Counted from the first letter of the stretch, positions 14,207 to 23,427 are shown. The stretch is DNA of 58,263 nucleotides from RGIG3102 sp045633415 (GCA_045633415.1 JAZQYH010000018.1:1-58263), one strand, 5' to 3'. Translations and numbers: made by a program. Notes: generated by a model from the letters alone, not told the origin.

Positions 14207-15907
14207 ATGAAAATTAAAGATATAAATAACGGCAGAGATTTAGCAGATTTTTTTAAAATGCCATACAGCAAACTTACATATATTCTGTACGCAAAAAAAC
14301 CATCCAGTTACTACATATCTTTTGAAATCCCCAAAAAGTCTGGTGGCGTTCGTTCAATAAACGCACCTGTTGGTGATTTAAAATCATTACAACGCCAATT
14401 TGCGGCCGAGTTATATCAGTGTCATAAGGACATTTTAGAAGATAACAAATCTAATCAAAAAGTTTCTCATGGATTTGAAAAAGGTAAATCGATAATAACA
14501 AATGCAAAAATTCACAAGAATAAAAATGTATTGATTAATATAGATTTAAAGGACTTTTTTGAAAGTTTTCACTTCGGCAGAGTTGCTGGCTACTTTGAAA
14601 AAAATAATTACTTTAAATTACCGCATGATGTTGCGATTATGATGGCACAATTAACATGTTATAAAGGCGCTCTTCCTCAGGGTGCACCGACATCACCGAT
14701 AATAACTAATTTAATATGTCAGATTTTAGATTATAGGATTTTAGCAATAGCCCAAAAATACAGGTTGGACTATACTCGATATGCTGACGATATGACATTT
14801 TCTACCAATAACATCAAAATTTTAGAAGAATATGAAGAATTCATGGAGGAATTAAGGAAAGAAATAGAAAAAGCAGGTTTTAAAATTAATGAAGATAAAA
14901 CACGAATTCAAAAAAATAATAATAGACAGACTGTTACAGGACTCACCATAAACAAAAAAATAAATGTTGATTATCGATATTATAAACATGTTAGAGCATG
15001 TGCAGATTCTTTGTATAGAAAAGGTGAGACTATTATAAATGGTAAAAAAGGCACCTTAAATCAATTGGAAGGAATGTTTTCGTTCATAAATGAAATTGAT
15101 AAGTACAATAATATAAATTCTCAGGGTACAACTCGTACTTATGAAAACTTAAATGGCAGAGAGGAACAGTATAGAAAGTTTTTGTTTTACAAATTATTTT
15201 GGAATCCAAACAAACCAACAATTATTACTGAAGGCAAGACGGATATCTTGTATATTAAAGCGGCATTGAAAAACCTATATTTGGAATATCCTGTTTTAAT
15301 AGAAAAAACTTCAAAAGGAAATTTTTTATTTAATGTTAATTTTATTCGAAGAAGTAAAAAAACAAAATATTTTTTAGGGTTATCTGAGGGTGCTGATTCT
15401 GCAAAAAATTTTTATATGATGTTTTCAGATGATAACAATAAAAATATAAAAAATTATAACAAAATATTCGAAAAAATCGCACATACTGTTCCCAAGTATC
15501 CAACTATTATGATTTTTGATAACGAACTCTCTAATCCCAATAAGCCTTTAAAAAAATTTATTACTGCAATTCGCTTAAAAGAAACACATAAGACGGATTT
15601 GGAAAACAAATTGTTCTGCAAAACAAATCAAAATAATCAAATTTACATTGTTACAAATCCATTAGTTGACAATAAAACAGAGTGCGAAATAGAAGATTTG
15701 TTTGACCACAATACTTTGTCACATACAATTAATGGAAAGCACTTCTCTAAAGATTCAAACGCAGATAATCAAAAATATTATAGTAAAGAAATATTTTCAA
15801 AATATGTAGCTTCCCATTATAATGCTATTAATTTTGAAAAATTCAAACCTATGTTGAATGTGATCAATGATATTGTGAGCACATTTGAATATCCAAATTC
15901 AAAATAG
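14207..15907 (+). CDS. Retron reverse transcriptase fused to a TOPRIM domain
   Basis: 566 residues. The first ~320 form a retron-type RT: catalytic RYADDMTFS with YADD at 192-195, GALPQGAPTSP near 155 and the retron VTG triplet in VTGLTINKKIN near 245. The C-terminal ~230 residues contain a TOPRIM-like domain: IITEGKTDILYIKAAL with EGKTD at 342-346 and a later acidic IMIFDNE near 434-440. The RT-TOPRIM fusion matches retron-Eco2 (Ec67) in size and layout. In such retrons the msDNA keeps the toxic nuclease in check until phage interference releases it. GGAG lies 6 bases before the ATG. AT-rich composition suggests transfer. Confidence 0.88.
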   Translation: MKIKDINNGRDLADFFKMPYSKLTYILYAKKPSSYYISFEIPKKSGGVRSINAPVGDLKSLQRQFAAELYQCHKDILEDNKSNQKVSHGFEKGKSIITNAKIHKNKNVLINIDLKDFFESFHFGRVAGYFEKNNYFKLPHDVAIMMAQLTCYKGALPQGAPTSPIITNLICQILDYRILAIAQKYRLDYTRYADDMTFSTNNIKILEEYEEFMEELRKEIEKAGFKINEDKTRIQKNNNRQTVTGLTINKKINVDYRYYKHVRACADSLYRKGETIINGKKGTLNQLEGMFSFINEIDKYNNINSQGTTRTYENLNGREEQYRKFLFYKLFWNPNKPTIITEGKTDILYIKAALKNLYLEYPVLIEKTSKGNFLFNVNFIRRSKKTKYFLGLSEGADSAKNFYMMFSDDNNKNIKNYNKIFEKIAHTVPKYPTIMIFDNELSNPNKPLKKFITAIRLKETHKTDLENKLFCKTNQNNQIYIVTNPLVDNKTECEIEDLFDHNTLSHTINGKHFSKDSNADNQKYYSKEIFSKYVASHYNAINFEKFKPMLNVINDIVSTFEYPNSK

Positions 15908-15949
15908 AATATTTCAGATGTAAATAGTTAACTATTGTTTATGAGGAAG

Positions 15950-15980
15950 AAAAACGGACCTATAAATTAGGTCCGTTTTT
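15950..15980. terminator. Bidirectional terminator between retron and SIR2-Ago
   Basis: AAAAACGGACCTA and TAGGTCCGTTTTT form a 13-bp stem with a short loop. The two convergent defence genes share it. Confidence 0.85.
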
Positions 15981-16006
15981 CTTTAAAAAGAAAGTATTAT
16001 TAAGTA

Positions 16007-19000
16007 TTACATAAAGTAACGATAATCGTATAGCGTGCCGTCAAATTGGGATAACAACCAACCTATTTTAGCAATGGAGTTTGATGACTCAATTGTACAA
16101 GGAAGTTTAGAATATAATTCAAAACTATTCCAATTCATTTTTGATAATCCTAGAATCTCTGTAACAATTCTTGTCATATCACCATTTCCATAATGCTTTA
16201 CAATTTTTATTGGAATTGGAACACTTTTTCCGCCTTGAAAATAACTACGTTTGGGATTTTGTACTGACGGCGCAATTCCGTGAGTATAAAGATATAAAGC
16301 ATTATCGCTTATAGGAAAGGCTAATCCTCTTCTGACAGGGAAAAAATTCGCATTTTTATTATTTTGATCTAATGCGAAGCATTTAAGATTATCATCATAT
16401 GTTATTTCGACTAAATCAATATCTTTAATGCCCGCAGATGATAAACTTTCAGTTAATCCTTTTATTTCTTCCTTGCGGAATGGTGTGCGTTTGTGTATAA
16501 CTACTCGTTTGGGTATTTCAGAAAAAGATTTGTAGAACAAATCTTTTATACTTACACCTAATTTGTACGCTTCATTTTCTGAGAGATAAGGATTTTTCTT
16601 TCGGTCAAATGTTATATCATTAATTCGAGACAACTTATATTTTAAACCTTGACCATCTGAAGAATAGATATGGCTACAACCAACCACTATTTCGCTTCCA
16701 GAATCATTTTGACTAACACTATACCCTATTCCAGCAAAAGCAGTATCTTTCTGGATATTAGCAATATTCCAAGGTATTCTTCCAGATTTAACATAAAGCG
16801 CCAAAGATAGCGCCCATCTGATCTGACAAGTTAAATCACTGTCTATAGTTTTTTCTCTTATAAATTGTGTTGAAATTTGCTTTTGAGCTGCAAATGCTTT
16901 GATGAAATTATGCAAATCATATTTGAAATATTTATCTGAGTAAGATGTGTAATGCTCATAATCTTCAGGGATATAAATAAGGACAACGTCAACATTCGCC
17001 GAACTAAGTTGATCTACTTTTTGTGATATCGATTCCCCAAACATTTTTATAGACTCATTTTTATCATACCCATTAATAGCAGTAACTTTAGCCCAGTTAA
17101 TAGAATTTGGATTAGGCAAATCAATTCCTACCTTAAACGCATTATAAAATCCAGGAAATGATATTAAATAATCTGTATTTTGTTTAGCGATACTTTGCTG
17201 ATTTAATCCATTTATAAATTCATGGAATTTTCTTTCATAGCCTTCAGGACAAATTACACCTATAGATATTGGATATGCCGATAATTTTTGATTCATTGCA
17301 TAATCAATAGGTCCATATGAGATTAAACCTTTCATAGGATGAAAATGCTTTTCTTTTTTCTTAGTCAATGCATTACAAAAAATCAATTCGGGATCTTTAT
17401 ACTCCAATCCTTTAAAGCGAATTCTATTGGGATTGAATTCTGGCGGCAATGAAGCTGAACTGCCATATTGATTGCATATTCCTAGAACAGCAGTTTCACA
17501 TCTAATATTGAATTTAAAAATATTAGACCCATTTATGGGATATGGAATTAAAAAACTTCGCCTACCAAGTAATTTCTCTTTCCACTTATTCAAATATATA
17601 TGGCTATTGAAATTAGGCTTTCCTGCATTAATTTGATCACTTATTTTGTTTGCAAGAATCTTATTTTCTTCTTTTGAAAGAAGAGTTTTGTTGGAACACA
17701 TATAACTGGGTTTTATTGTGAAATATGTATATTTATCTTCAAAAAACAAGGATAATTCTACACCTTTATATGCAGATACCCTTTTCCCTCCGATTATGAA
17801 ACTTACCTCGTCACCAGTATTCCATATTTTATTTTTATTATATCCTAATTTATTTTTTTCACCAAGAATACATGTGAGTGTTTTTAATGTAAGTTCTTGA
17901 AGATTACTGTTTGACTTAATAACTTCAATTGTAAGCGGACTTAATTCAATATTGCTCTTTAGCTTATCTGCACAAGCTTCTTCAATGGATTCCTTTTCAC
18001 CCCAAGCGTAGATGATATTTTCATAAGGAACTGCCATAATATTATATCTTGTTAAATCACGGCAAAATTCCCACATTGTTTGATTTGCTGGTTTTGTGAC
18101 TTCAAATTGATAACATTGTTTAGGAAAAGAAAAAGGAATAATATTTAAATCTGCAATTTTATTTATGTTTGCTGAAGGAATATTAAAATTTGCAGGTGTC
18201 AAATTCGGAGTGATTGCTAATTTTTTCTTTAAATTATCTATGTTAAGAAGGAATTCTTTATCTTCACTCATACAGTAAGTAGCAACATCTATCATTGTGC
18301 TATCAAACCCACCTGTGGAGATATAATATGCCATTCTCCCATTATTTTCAGCCAGTTCAATAAGATCCTTCACTGGTTTAGGCGCATCTGCCCCATATCC
18401 ACACCAATATAGACGACCAGCACCTTTTTCGCTATATACTTGAGATAGAGCTTCCATCAAAGATTTATCTCTACCACTATATCCGATAACAATCAGATTG
18501 CGATTTGTCAATTCATGCAGTAATGCTTGTCGTAATACTTCGTTCTGAGAGTCAAGTTCTTTGGCAGTATTTTTTAAAGGACCATATTTGTAATCTCCAT
18601 GCAATTCTATACATCTAAGTTCCGATAAAACATCATCAGTAAATATTCTATCAGAGGTTTCTGCAGTAATTTCAATAGGTATCAAAGAACTGTAACTATG
18701 CGCACATTTTGTCATCAATCCATCAAAATTTGTTGTCCAAACACTTTTAATAATATTTTTTTGTGCTAACATAGCAATTAAATGATATCCTATGCTTGGT
18801 TCGTGATTGGCAATTAAATGTCTAAAAAAAGCACGTCTATCTTCCTCAATCGGGTATGCTTTTTCCGCAAAAAAAGAATACTCTTCATCACTGTTTTCTT
18901 CAGGATATACATTTTGAGCATTTATCCAATTTTGTATTATTCTTTTGCTACTATCAATTTTAAGATTATCACATAAACCTATTGTCGATGGATTATTTGT

Positions 19001-19153
19001 TTGGAATATATCTCTTTTCCATTGCCAAATGCAATCAGCTGCAGACCCAATCCCAGATTCTATAGAAGCACCTGCACCTAAAAGCATGGAATTGGGTTTA
19101 TCTATATTTTGCTTTAAAGATCTTAAGAATTCGTCTAGGCGAAGAGTTTTCAT
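16007..19153 (-). CDS. Single-chain SIR2-APAZ-pAgo (short Argonaute fused to SIR2)
   Basis: 1048 residues. The N-terminal ~290 residues are a SIR2 NADase domain: LLGAGASIESGIGSA near 23-37, WTTNFDGL near 143, IELHGDYKYG near 190 and VIGYSGRD near 230. A region of unclear similarity, in the position of APAZ, spans about 310-560. The C-terminal half is a MID-PIWI module: a MID motif FKYDLHNFIKAFAAQKQ near 730-750, then PIWI-like strands from AGIGYSVS (~800) to the end. The usual catalytic acidic residues are not evident, as expected for short pAgos. Known SIR2-pAgo systems deplete NAD when guided to invading DNA. ATG at 19153 has GGGAGG upstream. AT-rich, convergent with the retron. Confidence 0.88.
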   Translation of the reverse strand: MKTLRLDEFLRSLKQNIDKPNSMLLGAGASIESGIGSAADCIWQWKRDIFQTNNPSTIGLCDNLKIDSSKRIIQNWINAQNVYPEENSDEEYSFFAEKAYPIEEDRRAFFRHLIANHEPSIGYHLIAMLAQKNIIKSVWTTNFDGLMTKCAHSYSSLIPIEITAETSDRIFTDDVLSELRCIELHGDYKYGPLKNTAKELDSQNEVLRQALLHELTNRNLIVIGYSGRDKSLMEALSQVYSEKGAGRLYWCGYGADAPKPVKDLIELAENNGRMAYYISTGGFDSTMIDVATYCMSEDKEFLLNIDNLKKKLAITPNLTPANFNIPSANINKIADLNIIPFSFPKQCYQFEVTKPANQTMWEFCRDLTRYNIMAVPYENIIYAWGEKESIEEACADKLKSNIELSPLTIEVIKSNSNLQELTLKTLTCILGEKNKLGYNKNKIWNTGDEVSFIIGGKRVSAYKGVELSLFFEDKYTYFTIKPSYMCSNKTLLSKEENKILANKISDQINAGKPNFNSHIYLNKWKEKLLGRRSFLIPYPINGSNIFKFNIRCETAVLGICNQYGSSASLPPEFNPNRIRFKGLEYKDPELIFCNALTKKKEKHFHPMKGLISYGPIDYAMNQKLSAYPISIGVICPEGYERKFHEFINGLNQQSIAKQNTDYLISFPGFYNAFKVGIDLPNPNSINWAKVTAINGYDKNESIKMFGESISQKVDQLSSANVDVVLIYIPEDYEHYTSYSDKYFKYDLHNFIKAFAAQKQISTQFIREKTIDSDLTCQIRWALSLALYVKSGRIPWNIANIQKDTAFAGIGYSVSQNDSGSEIVVGCSHIYSSDGQGLKYKLSRINDITFDRKKNPYLSENEAYKLGVSIKDLFYKSFSEIPKRVVIHKRTPFRKEEIKGLTESLSSAGIKDIDLVEITYDDNLKCFALDQNNKNANFFPVRRGLAFPISDNALYLYTHGIAPSVQNPKRSYFQGGKSVPIPIKIVKHYGNGDMTRIVTEILGLSKMNWNSFELYSKLPCTIESSNSIAKIGWLLSQFDGTLYDYRYFM

Positions 19154-19184
19154 TTTGTACCCTCCCATTATATTTCATAATATT

Positions 19185-19213
19185 ATTATAAATTATAACA
19201 AGATATAGTTCAA
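19185..19213 (-). promoter_or_regulatory. Predicted promoter of the SIR2-Ago gene
   Basis: On the minus strand, TTGAAC (19208-19213), a 17-base spacer and TATAAT (19185-19190) form a near-consensus sigma-A promoter 32 bases before the start codon. Confidence 0.7.
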
Positions 19214-19226
19214 CAATCATAAAAGC

Positions 19227-19264
19227 AAAATAGCGGTTACTCCGTTTAGGGCAATCGCTATTTT
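19227..19264 (-). terminator. Stem-loop downstream of the 102-residue gene
   Basis: AAAATAGCG (19227-19235) and CGCTATTTT (19256-19264) pair perfectly. On the minus strand a GCTTTT follows. The T-run is short, so termination is likely but not certain. Confidence 0.5.
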
Positions 19265-19280
19265 CCATCCTCTGTCGGTA

Positions 19281-19589
19281 TTAAATTTTATTGTTTTTCT
19301 TTGTGTTGTTATCAGCACCCATATGTATATGAATGCTGATAAATAATCTGAATTTTTGTGTTGTAATTTGGGCTTGGTGCATATTATTGATTTTATCAAG
19401 AATTTCCTGCTCTGTTTTGCTGTTGTCAATTATTTCGTTTATGTTATGGGCGTGTGTTTCTCTGTCTTTCTGTGTTTTGCCTATGAAAGTATGGGATATT
19501 TTGTGGCAGGTTTCATCGGAAATTTGTCTGTCCATAAATTTTTGCAACAGCAATGCTCTTTCGTCTCCATTAACCAATTTTCGTTTCAT
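19281..19589 (-). CDS. Hypothetical protein, 102 residues
   Basis: The frame starts MKRKLVNGDERALLLQKFM at 19589 with GGAGG 6 bases upstream. It is polar and helical (QISDETCHKISHTFIGKTQ, INEIIDNSKTEQEILDKIN) and loses obvious structure toward the C-terminus. No family recognised. It lies 32 bases downstream of a WYL regulator on the same strand and ahead of a hairpin terminator, so it may be the last gene of that unit. In another frame, a hydrophobic tail (WKIAIALNGVTAILLL) is encoded across its 3' end, so a frameshift near 19290 cannot be excluded. Confidence 0.5.
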   Translation of the reverse strand: MKRKLVNGDERALLLQKFMDRQISDETCHKISHTFIGKTQKDRETHAHNINEIIDNSKTEQEILDKINNMHQAQITTQKFRLFISIHIHMGADNNTKKNNKI

Positions 19590-19621
19590 AGGCAACCTCC
19601 AGTATCAAAAGTTAGGATGAG

Positions 19622-20599
19622 TTAAATATTATCTATCTCTTCTTTCAGCAGTCTGCGGTATTCTTCCACCACATTTTCCGGACCCATAAGTTTAATCTTG
19701 TTACCAAAACCAAACAGCCAGCCGTAAAAGTTTGGACTTAAAGCAACCTCTACTGTAGCAATAAAATGGTTTTCGTCCACAACCTTTGTTGACACATCGT
19801 CGTCAAAGCGGTCGATAATAACCTTCATCATATCTACAGTACATTTCAGCTGAACAGTTTCGTGCTTTGCATCATACATCTGGAAAACTGTTTTGATGTA
19901 TTCCGAGATATTAAAATCTGCAGGCATAGGTACAGCCATTTCAAACAATATTTCAGGTGTGGAGTCGATGCGGTCCACACGGAAATTGCCGATGGCATTG
20001 TGCTTGTCTGAATAGCCTACCACATAGTAGTAGTCGCCGTTCCATACAAGAGTATAAGGGCTGAAAATGTATGGCTTTCCACCGTTTCGCAACTGTTTAT
20101 TTTTATGTACATCGTAATCGTAATACTTGAACTTGATTTTTTTGCCACGGTTAATGGATTCATTGATGCTGTCCACTATGTACAGAGTTCTTTCATTGTT
20201 AGGTTTTACCCTGGACTCTGTACGGATATTGCGCTTGATAGCCTCCTGCTGATAAATACTTGCAAAGCTGCCCAGTTTTGAAATCAGGTCATAGCTTTTC
20301 TTTTCTGTAATAAATTTGGAAGACGCTACTGCATCCACCAGCAGTTTAAGTTCTGGCAGTTCAAAATAGCGGGAGCCTACAAAATATCTGTTCTGTGTGG
20401 AGCGTACAGCCTGCACATCTATGTCCATATCCTGCAGGTCTGCAATATCCCTTGCCACAGTGGTGCGGTGCAGTTTCATACCGTACTCTTTGTCCAGAAT
20501 GTCTATAATATTTGCTGTTGTGAGATAGTGCTGTTCGTCAGAATATTTCTCCAGCACTTCCTTCATAAGCATCAGTCTCTTTTTGTTGTCTTTGTCCAT
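19622..20599 (-). CDS. WYL-domain transcriptional regulator
   Basis: 325 residues. The N-terminal winged HTH is DeoR/YafY-like: LTTANIIDILDKEYGMKLHR then TTVARDIADLQDMDIDV. The central WYL domain includes KKIKFKYYDYD near 155 and the ligand-binding strand PYTLVWNGDYYYVVGYSDKH near 183-202, then the NFRVDRID segment. A C-terminal WCX-like extension (NFYGWLFGFGNKIKLMGP) follows. WYL proteins sense nucleic-acid or nucleotide ligands and often control defence genes. AAAGGA lies 5 bases before the ATG. It follows the ATPase gene at 20654 on the same strand and may regulate it. Confidence 0.85.
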   Translation of the reverse strand: MDKDNKKRLMLMKEVLEKYSDEQHYLTTANIIDILDKEYGMKLHRTTVARDIADLQDMDIDVQAVRSTQNRYFVGSRYFELPELKLLVDAVASSKFITEKKSYDLISKLGSFASIYQQEAIKRNIRTESRVKPNNERTLYIVDSINESINRGKKIKFKYYDYDVHKNKQLRNGGKPYIFSPYTLVWNGDYYYVVGYSDKHNAIGNFRVDRIDSTPEILFEMAVPMPADFNISEYIKTVFQMYDAKHETVQLKCTVDMMKVIIDRFDDDVSTKVVDENHFIATVEVALSPNFYGWLFGFGNKIKLMGPENVVEEYRRLLKEEIDNI

Positions 20600-20653
20600 A
20601 ACTGTCCTTTCGGAAATCGAAGATGTTTTTTATTATTGTACCACATTATAATT

Positions 20654-21523
20654 CTATTGAAAATCGTGACGATATTTCATAAACAAATCAAAATATGCTC
20701 TCATATTGTCCAAATCGGTCCAGTACTCTGTTTTGACTGGCACGCAGTCAAGGTTATATATTTTAGCACCAGGAATGGACAAAAAAAACGGAGAGTGAGT
20801 GGCAATAATAAATTGACAGTTATAGTGTCTTGCAGAGTCTTCTATATATTCGGCAAGTGCGGCCTGTTTTATTGAAGAAAGACTGTTTTCAGGTTCATCC
20901 AAAAGGTAAATGCCATTTTCAGTAATTGTATCTAGCAAATATCGCATAGCAGTTTCGCCATTGGAAAACATATCTGGGTTTCGCATAAGTCTGTTGCGTA
21001 CAAATGCTGACTGGGTTTGTCTTCTTGCATTTTGGCTTTCTTTAAATGCATCATACTCTGTCAAGGAACTCAGTGTTTTATTGCTACTGGTTTTATCTAT
21101 ATATTCTTCCAGCAACTCTTCCCTTTTGGCATCCAGCCCTTCAGAAAGGTAGCGCAGGTCCAGCACATATTCTGAAACATCATCGCTGGTAAGAATCTGA
21201 ATATTGTTTGGCCTTTTTCCTTCAAATGAAGCTTCGCATCTTTGCGCGTAATGCGAAAAGAATACACTGCTGTTAAAAGGTGAACGACGATGTGCTTTCA
21301 GATTTTCTGCAATTATATTTACAAGGGTTGATTTCCCTGAGCCATTGTTGCCATAAAAAATGGTTATCGGCGCAAATGTAATATCTTTTATCTGTTTGCT
21401 AGGCAACATGTTAAAAGGGTATGTTGTGTAGTAGCAAGTGCGCTTTGTCCACGGATTTCTTTCGAAAAATTTGTTTTCCTTTTCTTGTGATAAAAATTCA
21501 AACTTTTTAAGCATAACTGCCAT
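20654..21523 (-). CDS. ABC-type ATPase (predicted, COG3910-like)
   Basis: 289 residues. Full ABC ATPase motifs are present: Walker A FYGNNGSGKSTLV near 54-66, a signature-like MFSNGETAMRYLL near 185, Walker B NGIYLLDEPENSLSS near 205-219 and the H-loop FIIATHSPFF near 240. The short middle part lacks the long coiled coil of SMC/RecN proteins. Stand-alone ATPases of this type are common beside mobile elements, sometimes as single-gene defence components. No partner nuclease is visible next to it. AAAGGAG lies 7 bases before the ATG at 21523. It sits upstream of the WYL gene at 19622-20599. Confidence 0.8.
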   Translation of the reverse strand: MAVMLKKFEFLSQEKENKFFERNPWTKRTCYYTTYPFNMLPSKQIKDITFAPITIFYGNNGSGKSTLVNIIAENLKAHRRSPFNSSVFFSHYAQRCEASFEGKRPNNIQILTSDDVSEYVLDLRYLSEGLDAKREELLEEYIDKTSSNKTLSSLTEYDAFKESQNARRQTQSAFVRNRLMRNPDMFSNGETAMRYLLDTITENGIYLLDEPENSLSSIKQAALAEYIEDSARHYNCQFIIATHSPFFLSIPGAKIYNLDCVPVKTEYWTDLDNMRAYFDLFMKYRHDFQ

Positions 21524-21677
21524 AGTATCACTCCTTTGCCATTTATTCTATCATATTGTTATTATATTGTCTGCTAAGTTGTCACTTTTTTGCTCATCTG
21601 ATTTGCAATATATTATGAAATGATAAATAATATAGGCAAGCAAATAAACTTATTTCAGATATGTTCAGGTGATTAAA

Positions 21678-21914
21678 ATGAGTAACAACGGAGATTATGG
21701 ATATTTCGGCAAAGGTTCAACTGGCTATGCACACTATATGCAGTCTTTTAATGAAACAACAAGTTCAAGCAATTACAGTAAACCATCTAACTCGCATACA
21801 TCTAAAGAAAGCGATGATGGCGATATATTTTGGTTTATAATTGGAGCGGTTTTGTTGATTCTTTTGTGGCCTATCACTATACCTGCTTTTTTAATTAAAA
21901 TCGGCTTGGATTAA
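21678..21914 (+). CDS. Small membrane protein with YGYFGKG motif
   Basis: 78 residues, starting at the ATG at 21678 behind AGGTG. The N-terminus NGDYGYFGKGSTGYAHYMQ is followed by a Ser/Asn-rich linker and one transmembrane helix (IFWFIIGAVLLILLWPITIP). The YGYFG-x-G-x2-GY-x-HY pattern is repeated at the start of the next gene product, so the two are related at their N-termini. First gene of an operon of unknown function. No family recognised. Confidence 0.6.
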   Translation: MSNNGDYGYFGKGSTGYAHYMQSFNETTSSSNYSKPSNSHTSKESDDGDIFWFIIGAVLLILLWPITIPAFLIKIGLD

Positions 21915-21991
21915 GGGATTGTAAAACAGACAAAACCTACTCCGGTCTGTTCGGGGATAAAAAGACAAATTCCAAATAAAAGGAGCAAAAT

Positions 21992-22168
21992 ATGAAAAAA
22001 TACGGTTACTTTGGTGAAGGCCTGGAAGGATATATGCACTACAAACTGGCTTTCGACCGAAACTTTGCAGATAATGACAAAGACGAATACAGTGATTTTG
22101 ATGATTATGATTCAGACTGTGAAGATGATTATGATTTCGACACAGACTACGAAAGTGATGATGAGTAA
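21992..22168 (+). CDS. Small acidic protein sharing the YGYFGxG motif
   Basis: 58 residues. It begins MKKYGYFGEGLEGYMHYKLAF, echoing the upstream membrane protein, and ends in a strongly acidic tail rich in Asp, Glu and Tyr. AAAAGGAG is spaced 5-6 bases from the ATG at 21992. Its stop overlaps the next start codon (TAATG), so the two are translationally coupled. Unknown function; the acidic tail may mimic nucleic acid or bind a basic partner, which is speculation. Confidence 0.6.
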   Translation: MKKYGYFGEGLEGYMHYKLAFDRNFADNDKDEYSDFDDYDSDCEDDYDFDTDYESDDE

Positions 22169-22434
22169 TGATTAAATATTTCACAACTATGTTTGCGAAA
22201 TGCTTTTTTGAGATATACGAATCCAGCTGGAATATGGTTAATAAAGTTTTTACAGATGAAACGCCATCAGGCACTGTGTACAGCAGGGAAGAAATATTTA
22301 ACACACCGTCAGACAAGCTGATTTATCGGGTAAAAGCATATTTTGTAATCACAATTACACTGCTTCAGATGGCTACATTGCTAACAATAATATGTGTGAT
22401 ACGGGCGCTGTTTTGCCAGCGATACAGATTGTAA
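22168..22434 (+). CDS. Small membrane protein, unknown
   Basis: 88 residues, starting in the TAATG overlap with the preceding gene. The first ~60 residues are soluble (FAKCFFEIYESSWNMVNKVF, then SREEIFNTPSDKLIYRVKA), followed by a C-terminal transmembrane helix (FVITITLLQMATLLTIICVI) and a short basic end. No family recognised. It ends 15 bases before the zinc-ribbon gene, consistent with one operon. Confidence 0.55.
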   Translation: MIKYFTTMFAKCFFEIYESSWNMVNKVFTDETPSGTVYSREEIFNTPSDKLIYRVKAYFVITITLLQMATLLTIICVIRALFCQRYRL

Positions 22435-22449
22435 AATACGGGGGCAAGT

Positions 22450-23427
22450 ATGAACAAAAGTATTTATTATCTTACAGATTATCCTTTTGAAGAAATGGGA
22501 AGAAAATGCCGTGAGTATACTGCAAATATGGATTGGGAGTACATATACCAGACCATCCGCTGTGACGGTTATGCCTGTGTGGATATCAGAGATTGCGTAG
22601 ATTTGTTCAGTCATCTGGAAATTGACGAAGAACATGCCTTGCTGTGTTATGTATCAAAGGAATATCACGGGCTGTACGGTACAGTTGCGGCAATAAAGGG
22701 AGACGAATATGCTGGCGCTTACATAGACCCTGCATTTGTGGGGAGATTCTTTTCTATGAAACTTCCTGAAAAAGCTGTCAATCCAATGGAGATAGTGTAT
22801 AACGACGGTACGCCTGAAGGCTATATGGAAGCTGTATTGTTTTCAGAGTTTATTACAAACCTTCCAAGGTCGGCCAGAATGCAGAGACGCAGAAAGGTAA
22901 TTGCCAGCTATCCGGATGATATTATGTACAGATGGGATGTATATGTATCTGTGTTGGACTTGCACCCTAAAATCATTTTTCAGGGAGACAAAAAATCTGT
23001 TTATATTTTTTATAGAGAATTTGCCGGAGTGGTTCTGCCTACAGATAGCAGAGATGAAATAATACTTGCTAAATATAATTTTGATAAATATGGTCATATA
23101 TATCGGTTTGATATGGCAAGTAAAAAAGGCATATTTAAAACACACGCACAAGTAAAAGGCAAATATTCTGAAAACAGGAACTGCAGTCTGTTTGCCAGCA
23201 CAGAAATATGCATTGTCAAACAGAAAAAGACAGAATACAAAATAATTGTGAATGCAATAAAATGTAACCACTGCGGTGATATCATAGAATCAACGGATGA
23301 AAAAGAAATTGTCAGCTGCAGCTGTGGAAGATGTACCGTGGAGGGTGCACACAGATTTTTATCCCGCGGTTATTTTGAAAAAGGCGATTATACCGAAATG
23401 GCCGTAAGGGAAGAAACTATACTTTAA
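22450..23427 (+). CDS. Unknown protein with C-terminal zinc ribbon (DUF7695-like)
   Basis: 325 residues. No family is recognised for the first ~265. The C-terminal ~50 form a four-cysteine ribbon: IKCNHCGDIIES and VSCSCGRCTVEGAHRF, followed by a SRGYFEKGDYTEM segment, as in small DUF7695 proteins of Bacillota. A zinc-binding structural or nucleic-acid-contacting tail is likely. Part of the plus-strand operon from 21678; the next gene starts 12 bases after its stop. No signal peptide or membrane segment seen. Confidence 0.6.
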   Translation: MNKSIYYLTDYPFEEMGRKCREYTANMDWEYIYQTIRCDGYACVDIRDCVDLFSHLEIDEEHALLCYVSKEYHGLYGTVAAIKGDEYAGAYIDPAFVGRFFSMKLPEKAVNPMEIVYNDGTPEGYMEAVLFSEFITNLPRSARMQRRRKVIASYPDDIMYRWDVYVSVLDLHPKIIFQGDKKSVYIFYREFAGVVLPTDSRDEIILAKYNFDKYGHIYRFDMASKKGIFKTHAQVKGKYSENRNCSLFASTEICIVKQKKTEYKIIVNAIKCNHCGDIIESTDEKEIVSCSCGRCTVEGAHRFLSRGYFEKGDYTEMAVREETIL

